Of a stretch of 64,000 nucleotides of DNA, positions 60,098 to 64,000 are shown piece after piece. Source of the DNA: Chitinophaga niabensis. GTDB lineage: Bacteria > Bacteroidota > Bacteroidia > Chitinophagales > Chitinophagaceae. How positions within the stretch are numbered: the stretch's first letter is position 1; each line of letters opens with the position of its first letter. Both the position numbers and the translations under genes were made by a program. Under the pieces are notes generated by a model, which was given only the letters and a program-made list of their open reading frames with translations, had not been told where the DNA came from and searched no databases. The stretch spans positions 186,001 to 250,000 of the forward strand of contig NZ_FSRA01000002.1 of assembly GCF_900129465.1 (NCBI RefSeq). The letters are read 5' to 3'.

Positions 60098-61612
60098 CTA
60101 CCGCGTTTTCGCCGCAGTTTTCAACCGCTGCAATTCTGCAGCCATCTCTTTCACCTTTTCCGGGTACTGCGCAGCAATATTATCCTTCTCCCCGATATCT
60201 TTCCCCAGGTCATACAACTGCGGCATTTCATCATTCCCCGGTTCAATATTCACCAGTTCCATCAACTTCTTTCCTTTGGATGGTGTAATGTATTTAAAGT
60301 TCCCCTGTACTAAAGACAATGATCCTCCCTGTAACACTAACCAGGAACGTCCTTTGGGTGTACGTCCCAATAAAGCGTCCAGCATATTGAAACTATCCGG
60401 TGCATCATCTTCACCGAGTGCCTGCCCTGTTAATTTTGCAAAAGAAGCAAACAGGTCTACCTGGCACATCAGCGCATCTGAAGTTTGACCTGCTTTCACC
60501 ACACCCGGCCAGGAAACGATCCATGGCACACGGGTACCTCCTTCAAAAGCACTGTACTTACCTCCCCGCAATGGGCCCGCAGGCTGATGACCATTTTGCA
60601 AGGTCACCGCTTCATCCTGGTAACCATCATCCAGCACAGGGCCATTATCGCTGGAGAAAATGATCAGGGTATTTTTATCTATTCCAAGGTCTCGCAATTT
60701 TTGTGTGATCCGGCCTACCGTCCAATCCATCTGCAAAATAGCATCTCCCCTGTAACCCAGGCCGCTCTTACCTTTGAATACAGTAGCCGGCATACGGGGA
60801 ACGTGAATGTCGCTCAGCGCAAAATAAAGGAAGAAAGGTTTTTGCCGGTTCTCTTCAATAAACCGTTCTGCTCTTTCCGTAAATGCATACGCCAGTTCCT
60901 CATCCGTCCAGCGGGCTTTGTTACCTCCTTTCATATAACCGATCCGGCCGATACCATTCACAATTGTATTGTCGTGCCCATGGTCCGGGGAGGATTTCAT
61001 TTTCAGTAATTCAGGATGCTCCTTGCCCGTAGGATCATTTCCCACTTTTTGTTGATAATTCACTTCTATCGGGTCATTCTTATCCAGCCCAAGCACGGTA
61101 TGATTTTCTACAAAAACAGTCGGTACCCGGTCTGCCGTGGCAGGAAAACAAAAGGAATAATCAAAACCCACTTCATTGGGGCCTGGCTTAATGGAACCGT
61201 TCCAGTCAATTTCATTTCCGTCTCCCAGGCCCAGGTGCCATTTTCCCACCAGTGCGGTCTGGTAGCCGCCTTTTTTCATCACAGTGGCGAGGGAGGGTTT
61301 ATCTGTTGGAATGATCATAACGGCATTGCCGGGTAAAACACCTGTTCCCGCTTTCCGCCAGGGATATTTACCGGTCAACAGTGCAAACCGGGAAGGTGTG
61401 CAGGTGGCAGAAGTGGTGTGCCCATTGGTGAAACGCAGTCCCTCTTTGGCCAACCGGTCAATGTTCGGGGTCCGTACTTTTGTAGCGCCGTAACAACCCA
61501 GGTCTCCATACCCCAGATCGTCTGCATAAATAATGATCACATTTGGTTTTTTCTGTGCAAACAGGTACTGGCTGTTGAGGGCAACCAGCGTCATAAAGAG
61601 TAACTTTTTCAT
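60098..61612 (-). CDS. Exported Cys-type sulfatase (arylsulfatase/N-acetylgalactosamine-6-sulfatase-like)
   Basis: From ATG 61612 (MKKLLFMTLVALNSQYLFAQ) the protein has 504 residues; a start seven codons upstream is possible but disrupts the signal peptide. The alkaline phosphatase-like fold starts with NVIIIYADDLGYGDLGCYG, carrying the metal-binding Asp pair. The sulfatase signature CTPSRFALLTGKYPWR follows, with Cys71 expected to become formylglycine. Other conserved parts are ALVGKWHLGLG, FLYFALSDIHVPRMP and IIFSSDNGPVLDDGY. It removes sulfate from carbohydrate or aryl esters. A Cys-type enzyme needs a formylglycine-generating enzyme, which is not encoded in this window. Confidence 0.93.
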   Translation of the reverse strand: MKKLLFMTLVALNSQYLFAQKKPNVIIIYADDLGYGDLGCYGATKVRTPNIDRLAKEGLRFTNGHTTSATCTPSRFALLTGKYPWRKAGTGVLPGNAVMIIPTDKPSLATVMKKGGYQTALVGKWHLGLGDGNEIDWNGSIKPGPNEVGFDYSFCFPATADRVPTVFVENHTVLGLDKNDPIEVNYQQKVGNDPTGKEHPELLKMKSSPDHGHDNTIVNGIGRIGYMKGGNKARWTDEELAYAFTERAERFIEENRQKPFFLYFALSDIHVPRMPATVFKGKSGLGYRGDAILQMDWTVGRITQKLRDLGIDKNTLIIFSSDNGPVLDDGYQDEAVTLQNGHQPAGPLRGGKYSAFEGGTRVPWIVSWPGVVKAGQTSDALMCQVDLFASFAKLTGQALGEDDAPDSFNMLDALLGRTPKGRSWLVLQGGSLSLVQGNFKYITPSKGKKLMELVNIEPGNDEMPQLYDLGKDIGEKDNIAAQYPEKVKEMAAELQRLKTAAKTR

Positions 61613-61836
61613 TCGGTGAATATTTAAGAGCATTGCAATCTTACGGCTAAAAAATTATTTATTCAGCTAAAACTGCCGCAGGCTATTTTTTCTCCGGTTT
61701 TTTGTTTAAATTAACAGTAATGCGTTATCCTCAATAAAAGCCCTTATAGACATATATTTATTTCGTAATGTTTCGCGAATTGAACTTTTCTGATTTTAAA
61801 ATTGTAGTTTCACTTGGCGATTGAATGACCTGATTT

Positions 61837-62232
61837 ATGTTAAACACACCCACCATACTACTGATTGATGATGATATTGATGATCAGGAGATCTTCACTT
61901 CCGCTCTTGCGTTCATCGATAATGCGATTGCTTGTAAGATTGCACCCAATGGCTATGAAGGCATTATGCAGTTAAATGATTCGGAAGCACTGCCGGACCT
62001 GATCTTCCTTGATCTTAATATGCCCGTAATGAACGGCATCCAGTTCCTTCGGGAAGTAAAAGCAGCACATAAGGCAAAAGATGTACCCGTTATTATTTTC
62101 TCTACCGCTTCGGACATCAAAACAATTGAAGAGGCAAAACAATTAGGGGCACACGATTTTATCACAAAACCGGAGAAATTCTCAGAACTGGTAGGCCTGT
62201 TACATGGCCTATTATTTCCTGCTACCCGTTAA
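61837..62232 (+). CDS. Single-domain response regulator (CheY-like receiver)
   Basis: This 131-residue protein is only a receiver domain: the acidic cluster Asp11-Asp12-Asp13 in LLIDDDIDD, phospho-acceptor Asp59 in IFLDLNMPVMNG, the switch Ser/Thr at 89-90 in IIFSTAS, and Lys111 in FITKPEKF. It has no DNA-binding output domain, so it relays phosphate or acts by protein contact. The histidine kinase gene starts 13 bases after its stop and is the obvious partner. The 203-base space upstream (61634-61836) is AT-rich and shows no clear promoter match. Confidence 0.95.
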   Translation: MLNTPTILLIDDDIDDQEIFTSALAFIDNAIACKIAPNGYEGIMQLNDSEALPDLIFLDLNMPVMNGIQFLREVKAAHKAKDVPVIIFSTASDIKTIEEAKQLGAHDFITKPEKFSELVGLLHGLLFPATR

Positions 62233-62245
62233 AGTATCTGATATC

Positions 62246-63946
62246 ATGGCATCAACTCCAACGCAAGCTCCTTTCAAATTCATGGAAGGGGGTGGCGAAT
62301 TAGGAGCGTTGATCCGTTCCTATAACTGGGCCGCTACTTCCATTGGCACACCAGACCAATGGCCGCAAAGTTTACGTACCGCCCTGAGTATCGTATTGAA
62401 TTCCCGCTTCCCCATGTTCCTCTGGTGGGGAAAAGATATGATCCAGTTCTATAACGACGCTTACCGCCCCAGCCTGGGAAAAGAAGGAAAACATCCGCTT
62501 GCCGTAGGGCAAAAGGGAGAAGAATGCTGGCCCGAAATATGGCACATCATTAAACCACAGATAGACCAGGTATGGGCTGGCGGATCTACCTGGAATGAAG
62601 ATCTGCTGGTACCCATTTACCGCAATGGAGAACTGGAAGAGGTTTACTGGACCTTCAGCTACAGCCCCGTGAAAGATGAAACGGGGAAAGTAGGCGGCAT
62701 CCTGGTGGTTTGCCACGAAACAACAGAAAAAAGAAAGGCCGGGATCCAGATAGAAATAGCCGAATCAAGGTACCGCCAGCTGATAGAAAGTTTACCTGTT
62801 GCCATTTTCACTATTGATATAAATGGCTTCATTAACCTCTACAATAAAGCAGCTGCAGAATTATGGGGCAGGGAACCGCGTATCGGGAAAGATAAATGGA
62901 ATGGTGCACACAAGATGTTCTTAACAGACGGAACAGCCATTATGCATGAGAACGGCCCCATGGCCAAAGCCCTCCGCGAAAACCGGCAGATCAGCCTGGA
63001 AATGCTGATACAACAGCCGGATGGGAAAATGAAACATGTGATCTCACACCCGGAACCTATCTATGATCACGAAGGAAATGTTACCGGGGCCATGAACGTA
63101 TTAATAGACATCACCAGCCTGAAAGAAGCAGAACATGCATTACGTGCCAGCGAAGAATTGCTGGAAAAAAGAGTGCATGAAAGAACTGCTGAAATAAAAA
63201 GCGCCAACTTCAGCCTGCAACGCAGCAATGCAGAGCTGGAACAGTTTGCTTATATCACCAGTCACGATCTGCAGGAACCTTTGCGCAAGATCAGGACCTT
63301 CACGGAAATGCTGGAAGCAAGCCTGGGTTCTATTTCCTCTAAATCAAAAGGTTACCTGGATAAGATCACCGCCTCTTCTACCCGTATGAGGAAACTGATC
63401 AAGGACGTGCTGCATTATTCCCGTTTGATCACACCGGACCAGATCTTTACAAAGGTAGATCTGCATGCAGCGATCTGGCAGGTGGTGGATGATTTTGAAC
63501 TGACCATCCGCGAAAAGAATGTAAAGATCAGTATACAACAGCTCCCCGTCATAGAAGCGAACCCGTTGCAGATCAATCAGCTCTTCAGCAACCTGCTCGG
63601 TAATGCCCTGAAGTTTAATATAAGTGAAGCGCCGGAGATAACTATTTCTGCTACTTTGTTAGATACGGGTACCCAAACCTTACCGGAAGGGTTAAATCCT
63701 TCTCTCTCCTACTGCCTGCTTGAATTCAAGGACAATGGTATTGGATTTGACCAGCAATATGCAGAGCAGATCTTCACTATCTTTCAACGCCTGCATACCA
63801 AACAGCAATATGCAGGAACAGGTATTGGTCTTGCACTTTGTAAAAAAATAGTACTGAACCATCATGGCAGTATCACCGCTCATTCTGAAAATGGAGAGGG
63901 TGCAACGTTTACGATCATTCTTCCTTTGAAGCAATTGCAGCTGTAG
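62246..63946 (+). CDS. PAS-domain sensor histidine kinase paired with the receiver protein
   Basis: From ATG 62246 (MASTPTQAPFKFMEGGG), which avoids overlapping the response regulator, the protein has 566 residues. An N-terminal PAS-like domain (RSYNWAATSIGTPDQWPQSL through VCHETTEKRKA, about 24-164) precedes a second PAS domain (about 173-295, YRQLIESLPVAIFTIDINGF). A coiled-coil linker (RVHERTAEIKSANFSLQRSN) leads to HisKA with His340 in YITSHDLQEPLRKI and an HATPase region (LFSNLLGNALKF, LEFKDNGIGFDQQYAEQIF, GTGIGLALCKKIV). No membrane helix is present, so the input is cytoplasmic. It forms a two-gene operon with the receiver protein. Confidence 0.94.
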   Translation: MASTPTQAPFKFMEGGGELGALIRSYNWAATSIGTPDQWPQSLRTALSIVLNSRFPMFLWWGKDMIQFYNDAYRPSLGKEGKHPLAVGQKGEECWPEIWHIIKPQIDQVWAGGSTWNEDLLVPIYRNGELEEVYWTFSYSPVKDETGKVGGILVVCHETTEKRKAGIQIEIAESRYRQLIESLPVAIFTIDINGFINLYNKAAAELWGREPRIGKDKWNGAHKMFLTDGTAIMHENGPMAKALRENRQISLEMLIQQPDGKMKHVISHPEPIYDHEGNVTGAMNVLIDITSLKEAEHALRASEELLEKRVHERTAEIKSANFSLQRSNAELEQFAYITSHDLQEPLRKIRTFTEMLEASLGSISSKSKGYLDKITASSTRMRKLIKDVLHYSRLITPDQIFTKVDLHAAIWQVVDDFELTIREKNVKISIQQLPVIEANPLQINQLFSNLLGNALKFNISEAPEITISATLLDTGTQTLPEGLNPSLSYCLLEFKDNGIGFDQQYAEQIFTIFQRLHTKQQYAGTGIGLALCKKIVLNHHGSITAHSENGEGATFTIILPLKQLQL

Positions 63947-64000
63947 GGAAGCAGGGGTGTTTTTTTTGTAAAAAATACTTACAGCTGCTTTTCCGCATAA

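Noticed and set aside
63980..64000. Possible C-terminus of a minus-strand gene (YAEKQL then TAA) at the right edge
   Set aside because: Only six codons are visible, which cannot be told from chance.
1..64000. CRISPR arrays, insertion sequences, prophage, rRNA or tRNA genes
   Set aside because: No spaced direct repeats, transposase-like or integrase-like translations, or recognisable RNA gene sequences were seen.

Overview
The window reads as chromosomal DNA of a Bacteroidota bacterium, most likely Chitinophagaceae (Chitinophaga-like). Evidence: four SusC/SusD-type outer-membrane uptake pairs, an Oar-like TonB-dependent receptor, two ECF sigma factors and three FecR anti-sigma factors, lipoproteins of Bacteroidota type, a DUF5689 lipoprotein, an O/P-type porin, and short intergenic spaces with a few matches to the Bacteroidota -7 promoter box TAnnTTTG. 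I saw no rRNA, tRNA, CRISPR array, insertion sequence or phage gene.

Layout. (1) 1-8858, minus strand: FecR, SusC with an STN domain, SusD, a TIM-barrel glycoside hydrolase-like protein, a Tat-exported nitrilase-family amidase and the start of another exported protein. No sigma factor lies next to this FecR. (2) 8957-15578: a gluconate 2-dehydrogenase subunit 3-like protein with a GMC oxidoreductase; an alpha-1,2-fucosyltransferase-like GT11 protein; a beta-hydroxyacid dehydrogenase-like gene in an operon with an unusual single-pass membrane protein; and, divergent from it, a secreted lectin-fold protein. (3) 15855-19016: a lone Oar-like receptor. (4) 19107-26587, plus strand: sigma, FecR, SusC, SusD and a glycerophosphodiester phosphodiesterase. 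(5) 26676-30053: a PPOX-fold protein, a Gfo/Idh/MocA oxidoreductase and a lipase closely resembling family I.5 lipases. (6) 30189-40298, minus strand: sigma, FecR, SusC, SusD and two tandem TPR-thioredoxin proteins. (7) 40404-46726, minus strand: SusC, SusD and DUF5689 with no local regulator, followed by a 553-base gap. (8) 47280-63946: a clan GH-D-like hydrolase, a VOC/YdeI pair, an acetyltransferase, a six-hairpin glycosidase-like protein, a class A beta-lactamase-like hydrolase downstream of a PAS histidine kinase, a GH18 protein, an O/P porin, an aldo/keto reductase, a sulfatase, and a response regulator-histidine kinase pair.

How it works together: this is a glycan and lipid scavenging region. 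TonB-dependent SusC channels capped by SusD lipoproteins import substrates. Secreted or lipid-anchored hydrolases (GH, GH18, sulfatase, lipase, GDPD) process them. FecR/ECF pairs would switch on two of the systems when substrate is present.

The most interesting structure lies between FecR and SusC in all three FecR-linked loci. Each junction carries a hairpin on the strand opposite to the operon; two of them run straight into a T tract like an intrinsic terminator, and the third has a weaker one. Two of the three also share a block containing GACAATAGT. This arrangement recalls the DonS-type cis-antisense small RNAs known at Bacteroides polysaccharide loci. The same block is codon-aligned on the sense strand, so a conserved SusC leader peptide is the competing explanation. 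All functional calls come from reading translations and motifs by eye; no database search was run.
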